Origin: Pelotomaculum sp. PtaB.Bin104
Lineage (GTDB): Bacteria > Bacillota > Desulfotomaculia > Desulfotomaculales > Pelotomaculaceae
Length of the DNA: 64,000 nt
Assembly (NCBI GenBank): GCA_002067205.1
Contig: MVQL01000244.1
Span: forward strand, 372,001-436,000
Reading direction: 5' to 3'
This document shows positions 1 through 8,730 of the stretch, piece by piece. The notes beneath the pieces are model-generated. The model saw only the letters and a list, made by a program, of their open reading frames with translations, was not told where the DNA came from and made no database searches. The position numbers and the translations under genes were made by a program. How positions within the stretch are numbered: position 1 is the stretch's first letter; each line of letters starts with the position of its first letter.

Positions 1-13
1 CCCTTAAGGAAAA

Positions 14-349
14 TTATCTTTGAATGATAAGCCCAAGGACCATACTTAATAATGAGTCAAACAGCCAGATCAGGCACCCAACTGCTATTACGGCCAATAA
101 TACCACTGATGTATAAACAACTACCTCACGTCTACTTAGCCAGTGGACTTTTTTCAGTTCGTTTAGTACTCCCCGAAAAAATTTTTTTGTAAGTTCGATC
201 CGGTTTTCCTGATCTTTTTTGGCAATAACTTTGCTTGAATCTTTTTTAACGACTGCTTTCTTTTCCTTGCTTAAGACTAAAGCTTTTTTTGGGGCTTCCT
301 TTAGCAAATCTTTCTTATTGTTGGGCACATCTTTCTTTATAAGCGCCAT
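14..349 (-). CDS. secE: Preprotein translocase subunit SecE
   Basis: Small essential subunit of the SecYEG channel in the cytoplasmic membrane. The 111-residue product has a lysine-rich N-terminal extension of about 50 residues, then the family core (FFRGVLNELKKVHW near 57-70, an amphipathic helix) and one membrane segment at about 77-105. The core is that of single-span Gram-positive SecE; the basic extension is longer than in Bacillus. The ATG has AAGGATG upstream. It follows rpmG by about 100 bp, the usual rpmG-secE-nusG order of Firmicutes; nusG would lie beyond the left edge. Confidence 0.96.
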   Translation of the reverse strand: MALIKKDVPNNKKDLLKEAPKKALVLSKEKKAVVKKDSSKVIAKKDQENRIELTKKFFRGVLNELKKVHWLSRREVVVYTSVVLLAVIAVGCLIWLFDSLLSMVLGLIIQR

Positions 350-451
350 TTAACGCCACATCCTTAACCTTTTATCTAAACGCGCCCGACCTGAAAATAC
401 GTCGTAACATCAGACCAGAATGCGGCTAGTTTTTACCACAGATACCTGCTG

Positions 452-601
452 TTACCTGGTTTCCTTATGCAAAGTGTGGGTTTGGCAGAACCGGCAGTAT
501 TTTTTCATTTCGATTCTACCTGGATCGTTCTTCTTATTCTTTGTAGTAGCATAGTTTCTTCGTTTGCACTCCGTACATGCTAGTGTAACGCCCACTCTCA
601 C
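452..601 (-). CDS. rpmG: 50S ribosomal protein L33 (zinc-binding form)
   Basis: A 49-codon gene. The product carries two CxxC pairs (C9/C12 and C36/C39), so it is the zinc-ribbon form of L33 rather than the cysteine-free paralogue. It starts at GTG with GGAGG about 7 nt upstream. A TTGACA-17-TAAATT promoter lies upstream and secE follows, so the two are probably co-transcribed. The reading frame, size, cysteine pattern and neighbour agree; the call is firm. Confidence 0.95.
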   Translation of the reverse strand: MRVGVTLACTECKRRNYATTKNKKNDPGRIEMKKYCRFCQTHTLHKETR

Positions 602-663
602 TCAAGCCACCTCCCCCAAAACCAAAAAAAAATTCTTCGCCTTTTTGAGAATTAACATTACTG

Positions 664-692
664 AATTTATCACAATTAAATTGGGATGTCAA
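664..692 (-). promoter_or_regulatory. Sigma-A promoter of rpmG-secE
   Basis: On the minus strand TTGACA (687-692) is 17 nt from TAAATT (664-669), with an AT-rich leader of about 60 nt before the rpmG GTG. It matches the consensus closely. Confidence 0.75.
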
Positions 693-762
693 TAGTTTCC
701 CATTTACATGATCTTATTTTAACAACCTACTTGCCTTTTTATACCATTTCTTGTTTCAATAA

Positions 763-796
763 AAGAAAAACCGGCTGCTTTACACCGGTTTTTTTC
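763..796 (-). terminator. Intrinsic terminator after tRNA-Met/tRNA-Thr unit
   Basis: On the minus strand an AACCGG/CCGGTT hairpin extended by A-T pairs (arms 766-774 and 785-793) sits directly after the CCA end of tRNA-Met. It is followed by a T-rich run. Confidence 0.75.
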
Positions 797-798
797 TC

Positions 799-875
799 TG
801 GTAGCGGCGCAGGGACTTGAACCCCGGACACCACGGGTATGAACCGTGTGCTCTAACCAGCTGAGCTACGCCGCC
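799..875 (-). tRNA. tRNA-Met (CAT), elongator
   Basis: A full cloverleaf of 77 nt with encoded CCA (799-801). The acceptor GGCGGCG pairs with CGCCGCT, and the anticodon loop is TTCATAC. The 1-72 position pairs (G-T), unlike the C-A mismatch of the initiator at 1756-1831, so this is the elongator type. A CAT anticodon could in principle be tRNA-Ile2, but the body resembles Firmicute elongator Met. Confidence 0.93.
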
Positions 876-885
876 TTATCAGTAG

Positions 886-975
886 TCGGATGTCCGATGT
901 CGGATATCAGATTGTTTATTGGAAATCGTCTTTAAACGATTTCTTTCTTAATCTGACTTCTGACCTCTGACCTCT
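886..975. repeat. Palindromic/short-direct-repeat element between two tRNAs
   Basis: A perfect 8-bp hairpin (GAAATCGT 922-929 with ACGATTTC 936-943) is nested inside a second inverted pair (TCAGATT 907-913 with AATCTGA 950-956). Short direct repeats flank it: GTCGGATGTC-like units at 889-905 and TCTGACT/TCTGACC units at 952-974. It has no coding potential. Related repeats recur at 62331-62357, which suggests a dispersed intergenic element. Confidence 0.6.
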
Positions 976-987
976 TGTTTCCGTTTT

Positions 988-1063
<76 letters not shown>

Positions 1064-1123
1064 AATGCATTTGCAAGAGTTTGTATTAGACTGGATAACT
1101 TATTATTCGAGCTCGCATGTTGT

Positions 1124-1153
1124 AGTTTAGCATAATCCAGGAACACATGTCAA
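1124..1153 (-). promoter_or_regulatory. Sigma-A promoter of tRNA-Thr(GGT)/tRNA-Met
   Basis: On the minus strand TTGACA (1148-1153) is 18 nt from TAAACT (1124-1129). It lies about 60 nt upstream of the tRNA-Thr 5' end, the expected place for a stable-RNA promoter. Confidence 0.7.
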
Positions 1154-1275
1154 GCCCATTAACAAAATCATTAATACAACCAAAACAAGAGACTTCTAAG
1201 TAACTTGCAGCGCTTTTTAATGGGAGGGAACCACCAGAATTACACTAGTAATTCAACATCGCATCTTACAATACG

Positions 1276-1623
1276 CTATTGTTCTCCTTCCTCGGGCACA
1301 ATGCAGATAAAGGATAACTCCTGCTGACCCCGGTTTAGAAACTGGTGCTCAACCCCTTCGGGGATATAAGCTACATACCCCTGCTGAATAATTATCTCTT
1401 TTCCGTCTAGCAACAAACTTCCCTGACCATTAATGACATAATTAACGTGCGGCCAGGGATGTACATGAAGGGGGGTCTGCCCGCCCGCTGAGATCGTAAA
1501 CAGGCGCATAGCCCAACCCTCCCAGCCATGATTCGGTCCGACCAGAAGTCTTTTTTCAACATTAACCGCCCCCGGCATATTCATCGCGATAGGATCAATG
1601 TTTTTTATGCTGACCACATACAT
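1276..1623 (-). CDS. Small single-domain cupin protein
   Basis: The substrate is unknown. The 115-residue product is one cupin barrel. Motif 1 supplies H53 and H55 (PLHVHPWPHV) and motif 2 supplies H93 within G-x5-P-x-G-x2-H-x3-N, so a metal site is likely. The glutamate usual in motif 1 is not in its normal place, where H59 or N61 stands. The start is set at ATG 1623 because GGGAGGG lies 7 nt upstream; a longer frame to 1680 has no ribosome site. It sits alone between two tRNA units, and its promoter is not obvious. Confidence 0.82.
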   Translation of the reverse strand: MYVVSIKNIDPIAMNMPGAVNVEKRLLVGPNHGWEGWAMRLFTISAGGQTPLHVHPWPHVNYVINGQGSLLLDGKEIIIQQGYVAYIPEGVEHQFLNRGQQELSFICIVPEEGEQ

Positions 1624-1718
1624 TTTAAATCCCTCCCAAAGATCATTTACATTGCTTGCTTTTGATAACTCGCCTGCCATTAATCATAATATACAATCCA
1701 TATCTAATATTTATAAAA

Positions 1719-1744
1719 TAAAAAAACTCGCAATTGCTTGCGAG
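1719..1744 (-). terminator. Intrinsic terminator after tRNA-fMet
   Basis: On the minus strand the stem CTCGCAA/TTGCGAG (1738-1744 with 1727-1733) is followed by a seven-T run. It lies 12 nt past the tRNA-fMet CCA and ends the Thr(TGT)-fMet unit. Confidence 0.85.
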
Positions 1745-1755
1745 AACTGCCTTTC

Positions 1756-1831
<76 letters not shown>

Positions 1832-1859
1832 ATAATAACTAACTTGAAATCAGCATTTG

Positions 1860-1935
1860 TGGAGCCGGCGATGGGACTCGAACCCGCAACCTGCTGATTA
1901 CAAATCAGCTGCTCTGCCAATTGAGCTACGCCGGC
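1860..1935 (-). tRNA. tRNA-Thr (TGT)
   Basis: The acceptor GCCGGCG pairs with CGCCGGC, the anticodon loop TTGTAAT gives TGT, and CCA is encoded at 1860-1862. It is co-transcribed with the initiator tRNA, 28 nt upstream of it. Confidence 0.97.
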
Positions 1936-1950
1936 AGTGATACAATAGTT

Positions 1951-1979
1951 ATTTTAACTGATAATAATTATCTTGTCAA
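1951..1979 (-). promoter_or_regulatory. Sigma-A promoter of tRNA-Thr(TGT)/tRNA-fMet
   Basis: On the minus strand TTGACA (1974-1979) is exactly 17 nt from TAAAAT (1951-1956), 15 nt upstream of the tRNA. Confidence 0.85.
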
Positions 1980-2045
1980 GGCTACCCTTGGAATAAAACA
2001 AACAAATACTTTTCATAAATATACATTAAATAGATAACTGATTAA

Positions 2046-2690
2046 TCAAACTTCTCTTTTTTCCAGGTATCGCTCCAATTTTCGTTTTACACGCTGCAAA
2101 GCGTTGTCAATAGACTTAACATGCCGATGTAAATCCTCTGCTATTTCCTGGTAGGACTTGCCTTCTAAATAGGACATCAATACTTTCCATTCTAACGAAC
2201 TTAAGATCTCACCCATTTTTTCTTCTATGTTGTCAAACTCTTCTTTTGAAACAATTAATTCTTCAGGATCAGCAATTTTAGAACCAGAAATGATATCCAG
2301 TAAAGTGCGGTCCGAATCTTCATCATATATTGGCTTATTCAAAGAAACATAGGAATTCAAAGGAATATGTTTTTGCCTGGTTGCTGTTTTAATTGCAGTA
2401 ATTATTTGCCTGGTTATACATAACTCTGCAAAGGCGCGAAAAGACGACAGCTTGTCCACCCTGAAGTCTCGAATAGCTTTGTATAGACCAATCATGCCCT
2501 CTTGGATAATATCCTCCCGGTCGGCTCCAATTAGAAAATAGGACCGCGCCTTAGCACGAACGAAATTCTTATATTTATTAATCAAAAATTCAAGCGCGTC
2601 GTCATCACCTTCGCGGGCAAACTCCACTACATCTTCATCAACCAATAATTGTAACCCGTTCAAGATTTCCCTTTGGGCTTGAAGACTCAC
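2046..2690 (-). CDS. sigH: RNA polymerase sigma-H factor (Spo0H)
   Basis: Sigma-70 family factor that directs transcription at entry to sporulation and in the transition state. The 214-residue product has region 2 (EDIIQEGMIGLYKAIRDF, about 59-76) and a region 4 helix-turn-helix (SYQEIAEDLHRHVKSIDNALQRVKRKL, about 174-200). Its length and position, next to rpmG-secE and downstream of yacP-rlmB, match SigH of Firmicutes. It starts at ATG with GGGGG upstream. It has its own promoter (2846-2874) and a hairpin in its leader, so it is controlled at least partly apart from yacP. Confidence 0.96.
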   Translation of the reverse strand: MSLQAQREILNGLQLLVDEDVVEFAREGDDDALEFLINKYKNFVRAKARSYFLIGADREDIIQEGMIGLYKAIRDFRVDKLSSFRAFAELCITRQIITAIKTATRQKHIPLNSYVSLNKPIYDEDSDRTLLDIISGSKIADPEELIVSKEEFDNIEEKMGEILSSLEWKVLMSYLEGKSYQEIAEDLHRHVKSIDNALQRVKRKLERYLEKREV

Positions 2691-2764
2691 ATTATCCCCC
2701 CGCTCATTCTTCTAATAAACCAAATAATAGAAAATAAGGACCTCTCCTTCAACTAATAATAAAG

Positions 2765-2783
2765 TCCGGGCAAATGACCCGGA
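2765..2783 (-). promoter_or_regulatory. Hairpin in the sigH leader
   Basis: On the minus strand TCCGGG pairs with CCCGGA, then CTTTATTATT follows, about 75 nt before the sigH ATG. It could be a weak attenuator or the end of the yacP message; the T-run is imperfect. Confidence 0.45.
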
Positions 2784-2845
2784 TGGCGCTCTTTTAATTC
2801 ACTGGTTAATATATAAAATCTTTTACCGCATCAAGTACATTTCTT

Positions 2846-2874
2846 ATTATAACGACCGGCCGGTAACTCGTCAA
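2846..2874 (-). promoter_or_regulatory. sigH: Sigma-A promoter of sigH with palindromic spacer
   Basis: On the minus strand TTGACG (2869-2874) is 17 nt from TATAAT (2846-2851). The spacer contains the 10-bp palindrome ACCGGCCGGT, a possible operator. Confidence 0.75.
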
Positions 2875-2907
2875 GAAAATTTGATTAAAGCTGCTGCAAT
2901 CAGGAGG

Positions 2908-3420
2908 TTACTTCCCTTTCCGTCGCCATTCTTCTAATTTTAAACGGATATTTTCCATTAGCCGGTTTTCCAAGTAACCATCCACAGGCTTAAGATCTGA
3001 CCAGTGCTCCTTTGCATCTTGTTTTAGCTGTTTTACTTGCATCCTCAACTCCAACGGAGTCAGTCGGTAAGCTCCTCTGCCAAAGATCACTACCTGTTCA
3101 GCCCAGTCAGAAGTTGCCACATATACTGTCCCTTCTTTAGCAAGTTCCCCAGCCAGCCGTTCAATCAAAGCATCTGCCGTTTCACCCTGTTGGGTATAGA
3201 CAACCTCAATACCATCAATAAATTCAGTTTGTCCAACCATATTCTTTCGCTGGTAGGCATCAAATACAATTACAATTTTCTGTCCTGAGAGTGGCGAATG
3301 ATTGGCCATAATCTCCACTAGTTTCGATCTAGCATAACCGAGGTCAGATGCTGCTAGCTTTTCAAACTCAGGCCAGGCAAAAATTATATTATAGCCGTCA
3401 ATGATTAGAAACTCCTTCAT
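2908..3420 (-). CDS. yacP: NYN/PIN-like endoribonuclease, YacP (Rae1) family
   Basis: The Bacillus homologue (Rae1) is a ribosome-associated endonuclease that cuts mRNA in the A site. The 170-residue product opens with the PIN-like strand LIIDGYNII (D8 is the first metal ligand) and continues with a second acidic position in IVIVFDAYQ and TSDWAEQ, as in the NYN superfamily. It overlaps the 3' end of rlmB by 23 nt, the conserved rlmB-yacP-sigH order. The family is certain; enzymatic activity is inferred. Confidence 0.92.
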   Translation of the reverse strand: MKEFLIIDGYNIIFAWPEFEKLAASDLGYARSKLVEIMANHSPLSGQKIVIVFDAYQRKNMVGQTEFIDGIEVVYTQQGETADALIERLAGELAKEGTVYVATSDWAEQVVIFGRGAYRLTPLELRMQVKQLKQDAKEHWSDLKPVDGYLENRLMENIRLKLEEWRRKGK

Positions 3421-4159
3421 GACTCAAAGCCTTTCTCCTCTGACGGACAACTTCGTAAACAAGCAGAGCAGCGGCAACAGAAGCGTTCAGTGAGTTTACC
3501 CGTCCGGACATCGGCAATCGCACCAAAATATCACATCGTTCCTTCACTAATCGTCCCAGACCCTTATCTTCTCCACCAATAACCAGTGCCAACGGTCCAT
3601 TAAGCTGGGCATCCCAACAAAGTTCTTGCGCGTTTTCATCAGCACCGACAAGCCAAATACCATTCCCTTTAAGGGTTTCAATGGTTTGAACAATATTTGC
3701 GACCCTGGCCACCGGCACATATTCAATTGCACCAGCTGAAGACTTTGCCACTGTAGGGGTTAGAGGAGCAGAACGGCGGCGCGGGATAATTACTCCGTGC
3801 ACTCCTGCCGCATCTGCCGTACGAAGAATTGCCCCCAGGTTATGCGGGTCGCTTATTTCATCGAGCAAAAGCAACAAAGGCTCGTCTTCCGGTTTTACTG
3901 CTTCTAGAATAGCTTCTACAGAAACGTAAGCCTGAGGGGCCACCAGGGCGATCACTCCCTGGTGGACTGTATCGGAAACATATTTATTCAGGCTGTTTCT
4001 CTCTACCTTTTGCACAGGAATACCTCTTTCCCGCGCCATGGCAAATATCTCCTGTAGTGGACCGGAATAATTTTCTCGGATCATCATGATCTTGTTGATT
4101 GGCCGTTCAGCCTTGAGCGCCTCGCGCACCGGGTTGCGGCCTGCTATAACGTCGTCCAG
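3398..4159 (-). CDS. rlmB: 23S rRNA Gm2251 2'-O-methyltransferase RlmB, probable CTG start
   Basis: SPOUT (SpoU) class methyltransferase for the peptidyl-transferase loop. Motif 1 is DPHNLGAILRTADAAGVHG, motif 2 is LVIGGEDKGLG, and motif 3 is LPMSGRVNSLNASVAAA. The first ordinary start (GTG 4129) cuts off the conserved N-terminal segment VIAGRNPV, which is encoded in frame just upstream. AAGGAG at 4169-4174 is 9 nt from an in-frame CTG at 4157-4159, giving 253 residues, and no ATG/GTG/TTG lies in that stretch. The start is therefore an inferred CTG; a sequence error is the alternative. Confidence 0.9.
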   Translation of the reverse strand: MDDVIAGRNPVREALKAERPINKIMMIRENYSGPLQEIFAMARERGIPVQKVERNSLNKYVSDTVHQGVIALVAPQAYVSVEAILEAVKPEDEPLLLLLDEISDPHNLGAILRTADAAGVHGVIIPRRRSAPLTPTVAKSSAGAIEYVPVARVANIVQTIETLKGNGIWLVGADENAQELCWDAQLNGPLALVIGGEDKGLGRLVKERCDILVRLPMSGRVNSLNASVAAALLVYEVVRQRRKALSHEGVSNH

Positions 4160-4202
4160 TTGGATTATCTCCTTTTAATCTTAGTAAAATCACTATGCCT
4201 AA

Positions 4203-4231
4203 ATAATAGTCCGTATATATACACCAGTCAA
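4203..4231 (-). promoter_or_regulatory. Sigma-A promoter of rlmB-yacP
   Basis: On the minus strand TTGACT (4226-4231) is 17 nt from TATTAT (4203-4208). A second, overlapping TTGACT follows 5 nt upstream. It predicts a leader of about 35 nt, consistent with the CTG start of rlmB. Confidence 0.6.
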
Positions 4232-4264
4232 GTCAACCGATCTTTGTGCTGATCTTTTATGATT

Positions 4265-4909
4265 TTACCGCTCACAAAGATATTTTTCCAACCATGGTTC
4301 CCGCTCAATCAACAAATCCGCCATCGCGTTCAACATCTGCTTAATTTCCCACTGGGCGCCAGGTACTAAGACGCGCTTAGTATAAACATCAAAAAAGGAT
4401 CTTAAATTTAAGGAGGTTACAAAATTTGTGCCGGCGCCACCCGGTAAAACAAACCTAGCGTCCTCCTTTTTTATTCCTAAATATAATAGGTGATCATAGT
4501 CTTCTTGAGCTCTTTTCATTGAATTTAACAAAATATCTTTAGCTAATTTGTTTTTTTCTATTTTAGGTGGAATAACAAAGTCAAATATGCCCTCTTCACT
4601 CTTAGTAGATTGTTCAGAAACCCAGCGCTGGCTTTGCACAGATATACTAACCCCAATGCGGTGCCGGGAATACTGAGCCAATAAGGTTCGGGAAACATCC
4701 TTTACAGCATAAGTCATGTGACAGTGCTCAAGCACACTAAGATGCTTCATAGAAATGATCCTGTCCGCTATACGCAACATTTCATCCTTTGACGGGTCTT
4801 CTTCAAAAAGCTCGACCGGAGATAGCGGGCTGTAACAAGTCCTGGCAGCAAACCATATAGTCTTTAAATATTCAGGCGAGATAGAAATTAACCTTATTTC
4901 CAACAGCAA
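4265..4909 (-). CDS. thyX: Flavin-dependent thymidylate synthase ThyX
   Basis: Makes dTMP from dUMP with methylene-THF and FADH2. The signature RHR is at about 82-84, followed by SQRW. Here eight residues, not the canonical seven, separate RHR from the serine. The C-terminal NLRSFFDVYTKR and AQWEIKQM segments are typical. The start is placed at TTG 4909, with AAAGG 7 nt upstream; TTG 4924 is the alternative. It has its own promoter and follows the mrnC terminator, so it is a separate unit between mrnC and rlmB. Confidence 0.94.
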   Translation of the reverse strand: MLLEIRLISISPEYLKTIWFAARTCYSPLSPVELFEEDPSKDEMLRIADRIISMKHLSVLEHCHMTYAVKDVSRTLLAQYSRHRIGVSISVQSQRWVSEQSTKSEEGIFDFVIPPKIEKNKLAKDILLNSMKRAQEDYDHLLYLGIKKEDARFVLPGGAGTNFVTSLNLRSFFDVYTKRVLVPGAQWEIKQMLNAMADLLIEREPWLEKYLCER

Positions 4910-4996
4910 ACCACTACCTTTCAAGACACTTTCTTGAAGCTCGAAAAGACTGTTCTCACCTCATTATGTAATCCTAATTTCTTTATAATGTTTAAA

Positions 4997-5027
4997 ATTA
5001 TAACATGAAATTACAGAGCCATGTCAA
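4997..5027 (-). promoter_or_regulatory. Probable thyX promoter
   Basis: On the minus strand TTGACA (5022-5027) and TATAAT (4997-5002) are both perfect hexamers but 19 nt apart, longer than ideal. Confidence 0.55.
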
Positions 5028-5054
5028 AAAACATAACTCCATTGGGATTAAGAA

Positions 5055-5083
5055 TAAAAAAAATGGCTTACGCCATAATTTTT
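5055..5083 (-). terminator. Intrinsic terminator after mrnC
   Basis: On the minus strand ATGGC/GCCAT (5072-5076 with 5063-5067) has a 4-nt loop and is followed by a T-run of at least seven. It lies 12 nt past the mrnC stop. Confidence 0.8.
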
Positions 5084-5094
5084 AGCTGATCAAA

Positions 5095-5514
5095 CTAATA
5101 TTCTTCCGACGTTTGTTCAACGGTATCGATTGGATTCACCCCGACCACATCAAGCGCCACCTCAATAATTTCACCAAGCCGCTTGGTGTCCCCCTTTAGG
5201 TAGAGGTAACCAATTAAGCACTCCAGGGCAGTGCTTTGCCGGTATTCTATTACCCCGGCGCTACGCGGTGTGTGCGGTGACCTGGTATTTCGCCCCCGGC
5301 GCATTACGGCAGATTCCTCATCAGAAAGTATGCCGTATAGAGCACGCAAAACCCTAGCCTGAGTTCTGGCATTAACCAGCCTTACTGCATCATTATGCAA
5401 TTGCTTAACTTTAACCGCACCTTTTTCGACCAGATAACTACGCACCACTAGTTCATAAACAGCATCCCCAATATAAGCCAGGACAAGTGCAGGCAATTTG
5501 CCTGGACAATCCAT
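5095..5514 (-). CDS. mrnC: Mini-ribonuclease III
   Basis: An RNase III catalytic domain without the dsRNA-binding domain; in Bacillus it matures the ends of 23S rRNA. The 139-residue product has the signature LAYIGDAVYEL (D17 and E21) and the second acidic site in ALECLIGYLYL (E98), plus the family MRRGRNTRSPHTPR loop. Position next to cysS is conserved. The ATG 5514 has no ribosome site; an AAGGAG lies 46 nt upstream in an open frame that has no standard start at proper spacing. The N-terminus is therefore uncertain. Confidence 0.93.
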   Translation of the reverse strand: MDCPGKLPALVLAYIGDAVYELVVRSYLVEKGAVKVKQLHNDAVRLVNARTQARVLRALYGILSDEESAVMRRGRNTRSPHTPRSAGVIEYRQSTALECLIGYLYLKGDTKRLGEIIEVALDVVGVNPIDTVEQTSEEY

Positions 5515-5676
5515 CTTATTATTATTAATTTTTTTTAAGTTAACAGCTATCGTGCTCCTTCGAGTTGAAATTTTAAAATATGATTTTAAAAATTTGCCTG
5601 AAAGTCCTTGCTTTGAGGCCTCAAAATTTTCCCCAAATATTATATACTTCTCTTCCGTTAAATATAAGCTACTATA

Positions 5677-7137
5677 CTACCCCTGTTTTTTCCAGCGAAC
5701 CCCTTGTGGAGTATCCTCAAGTACAATTCCAAGCTCTTTGAGGCCGTCCCTAATCCGGTCGGCAAAAGTCCAATTCTTATTTTTCCTGGCTTCTTGACGT
5801 ACTTCAATAATCAGGCTAATCAGTCCTTCAGCAAGGCCTTGGCTTTTATCAGAAACACCATCAAGAAGCATATCTCCTGTATTGGAGGCAACTTTAAAAA
5901 AGCCCATTACTTCATTAAACATTTTGAACAATTCCATAGCCTTAAGCAGTAAAGCACGGTCTGTTGGAGACAGTGTCGGCCCCAACCGCTTAGTTATAGA
6001 ATTCACCTCCCTGGCCAGGTCGAAAATGACCCCTATGGCCAGAGCGGTGTTAAAGTCGTCGTCCATAGCAGCCTCAAACGACCCCTTCAGGGAATCCAAG
6101 TTTGAACTAAACCCACTGTCTATTACAGTACTCTCTTGACCTGCCGGCTTTTCCAATGCCTCTTTCAACAAGCGCACACTAGTCTTTATTCTTTCCAACC
6201 CACGCCCGGCTGCAGCAAGTTTTTCATCATCGAAGTCTAGAGGGCTCCGGTAATGAGTGGACAGCAGAAAGAACCGTACCAGTTCCGGAGGATATTTCGC
6301 TAAAATGTCACGTACCAGGAAAAAATTTCCTAATGATTTTGACATTTTTTCCTCGTTAACGGTAATGAAGCCATTATGCATCCAATAGCGCACAAAGGAC
6401 TCGCCGGTAGCTGCTTCACTTTGTGCAATTTCGTTTTCGTGATGAGGAAAAACGAGATCATGCCCCCCGCCATGGATATCAAAATTTGTTCCCAGGTACT
6501 TAAGAGACATAGCTGAGCATTCAATGTGCCAGCCCGGCCGGCCCGGGCCCCAGGGGCTGTCCCATGAGGGTTCACCTGTCTTAGCAGCCTTCCACAATGC
6601 AAAATCCATCGGGTCCCGCTTCCGTTCATCCACATCAATTCGTGCACCCGCTTTCATGTCATCGGGATTCCGCCCGGAAAGCTTGCCATAACCGGCAAAC
6701 TTTCGAACCTCAAAGTACACATCGCCATCAATTACATAAGCAGTGCCATTTTTCACAAGCTGTTCTACCATAGTAATAATTTCTGGGATATGTTCAGATA
6801 CTTTAGGATGTTTGTCCGCCCGCCTGACATTTAAGCTGTCGGCATCTTTATAGTATTCATCTATATACTTCCGAGACAAGGCCAGGGGATCAATCCCCTC
6901 CTCCCCTGCGCGGTTGATAATTTTGTCATCCATATCTGTAAAATTTTGAACGTAAGTAACATCATAATCTTTATATTTAAAATAACGCCTGACAGTGTCA
7001 AAGAAAACCAGTGGGCGAGCGTTGCCTAGGTGAATATAGTTGTAAGTAGTGGGACCGCAGACATATATGCCCACCTTTCCCGGCTCTTTGGGCTGGAAGG
7101 CCTGCTTGCGCCTGGCGATGGTATTGTAGACCTCCAT
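5677..7137 (-). CDS. cysS: Cysteinyl-tRNA synthetase
   Basis: Class I synthetase that charges tRNA-Cys. The 486-residue product has C27 as the first zinc ligand, the HIGH-type motif HLGN (36-39), a second zinc cysteine in [14 protein letters not shown], and KMSKS. It follows gltX by 43 bp and probably shares its transcript. The serine acetyltransferase gene (cysE) that lies between gltX and cysS in Bacillus is absent here. Confidence 0.97.
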   Translation of the reverse strand: MEVYNTIARRKQAFQPKEPGKVGIYVCGPTTYNYIHLGNARPLVFFDTVRRYFKYKDYDVTYVQNFTDMDDKIINRAGEEGIDPLALSRKYIDEYYKDADSLNVRRADKHPKVSEHIPEIITMVEQLVKNGTAYVIDGDVYFEVRKFAGYGKLSGRNPDDMKAGARIDVDERKRDPMDFALWKAAKTGEPSWDSPWGPGRPGWHIECSAMSLKYLGTNFDIHGGGHDLVFPHHENEIAQSEAATGESFVRYWMHNGFITVNEEKMSKSLGNFFLVRDILAKYPPELVRFFLLSTHYRSPLDFDDEKLAAAGRGLERIKTSVRLLKEALEKPAGQESTVIDSGFSSNLDSLKGSFEAAMDDDFNTALAIGVIFDLAREVNSITKRLGPTLSPTDRALLLKAMELFKMFNEVMGFFKVASNTGDMLLDGVSDKSQGLAEGLISLIIEVRQEARKNKNWTFADRIRDGLKELGIVLEDTPQGVRWKKQG

Positions 7138-7180
7138 GGTTTTGCCTCCTCCAAGATAACGTCTGATTAAGCCATTTTTC

Positions 7181-8644
7181 TCAACTAGATAAACTATTCA
7201 AGGCATTGCTAAGGCGCGACAACACCTTATTTTTACCAAGTATGACCACAACCTGGCTGAGGTCAGGTCCGTGAGTGCTCCCGGTCAGCGCCACCCGCAC
7301 CGGCATAAATATTTGTTTTCCTTTAATTCCAAGTTCCTTACCTATTTCTTTTAACATACCTTTTATACCCGTATAGGTAATTTCATTGGAAGCTGACACT
7401 CTTTTTTGCATCGCATCAAGTACAGCCGGCACCTGTTCTCCACTCATAATTTCCCTTGCTGCTTCCCCTTCAATTTCTACTTCTTCCACAAAAAAAGTGC
7501 GCACATGCCCGGTAATTTCCTCCAGGCAAACGAGATATTCCCTTACAGAATCAACCACCATTTTTAGCCACTCGTATTGCTCCTGGGACAGTGGTGTACA
7601 GATATAACCCGCTTTTTCTAAATATGGTATGGCCAGGTCGGTAATCTGATTAAGTGGAGACTGCCGGATATAATGACCGTTCAGCCAGTTTAATTTTTCA
7701 AGGTCAAAGACGGCGGGGCTTTTGGCCACCCGATCAAGAGTAAATTGCTGCTTAAGTTGCTCTATTGTCAGAATTTCTTCCTCTCCGCCGGGGGACCACC
7801 CCAGAAGTGCCAGAAAATTATCCAGAGCCTCAGGCAGGTATCCTTTAGCTTGATATTGCTCCACTGCAGTAGCGCCGTGTCGCTTGCTCATCTTAGTGCG
7901 GTCCTTCCCCAGGATCAATGACACATGGGCAAACTCGGGGGGAGTCCAGCCCAGTGCTTCGTATACCAACACCTGGCGGGGGGTATTGGGCAAATGTTCT
8001 TCCGCACGGATCACATGGCTTATTGACATTAAATGGTCGTCTACAACAACCGCGAAATTATAGGTGGGTATACCGTCCGACTTCAAAATAATAAAGTCAC
8101 CAATACCACTGCAATCAAAGCAAACATCACCGCGGACGAGGTCTTTGATCAGGACAACCTTATCCTCAGGCACCCGGAAACGGATCACCGGCACCCGGCC
8201 GTCTGCTTCCATCTGGCTACAATCTTCGGGGGAGAGGTTGCGGCATCGGCCTAAATACCTGGGCATTTCACCCTTACTTAACAGGCGTTCCCTTTCTTTC
8301 GCAAGCTCTTCCTCTGTACAGTAACAGCGGTAGGCACTGCCGTTTTGCAGTAGTTGGTCAATATACTGCCGATAAATATCCAGTCTTTCAGTTTGGCGGT
8401 AAGGTCCGTTCGCCCCCCCGACCTTTATGCCTTCATCCCAATCCATACCGAGCCACTTCAGCGCGGCCAAAATATTTTCTTCCGATTCCCGGGTCGACCG
8501 CTCTAAATCAGTATCTTCAACCCTTACAATAAATTTGCCGCCGTAATGGCGGGCAAAAAGCCAGTTAAATAGTGCTGATCTTGCCCCACCAATATGAAAG
8601 GGCCCCGTTGGACTGGGTGCAAACCTTACACGAACAGGTAACAA
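7181..8644 (-). CDS. gltX: Glutamyl-tRNA synthetase
   Basis: Class I synthetase. HIGG is at 17-20 ([12 protein letters not shown]), a CYCTEEE segment follows near 110, and KMSKRHG is near 250. The 487-residue length is normal. In Firmicutes this enzyme usually also mischarges tRNA-Gln for the GatCAB route; that is family knowledge, not seen here. It starts at TTG with AAGGAGG 8 nt upstream. It lies between ispF and cysS. Confidence 0.96.
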   Translation of the reverse strand: MLPVRVRFAPSPTGPFHIGGARSALFNWLFARHYGGKFIVRVEDTDLERSTRESEENILAALKWLGMDWDEGIKVGGANGPYRQTERLDIYRQYIDQLLQNGSAYRCYCTEEELAKERERLLSKGEMPRYLGRCRNLSPEDCSQMEADGRVPVIRFRVPEDKVVLIKDLVRGDVCFDCSGIGDFIILKSDGIPTYNFAVVVDDHLMSISHVIRAEEHLPNTPRQVLVYEALGWTPPEFAHVSLILGKDRTKMSKRHGATAVEQYQAKGYLPEALDNFLALLGWSPGGEEEILTIEQLKQQFTLDRVAKSPAVFDLEKLNWLNGHYIRQSPLNQITDLAIPYLEKAGYICTPLSQEQYEWLKMVVDSVREYLVCLEEITGHVRTFFVEEVEIEGEAAREIMSGEQVPAVLDAMQKRVSASNEITYTGIKGMLKEIGKELGIKGKQIFMPVRVALTGSTHGPDLSQVVVILGKNKVLSRLSNALNSLSS

Positions 8645-8730
8645 AAGGACTCCTCCTTATTTCTCACCAGGCTACCCAGGTTGTTCATTTATATCCTTAA
8701 AATTCATAATTGCAGCTTATTATAACACTA

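Noticed and set aside
1624-1680. N-terminal 19-residue extension of the cupin
   Set aside because: There is no ribosome site before 1680, whereas ATG 1623 has a perfect GGGAGGG.
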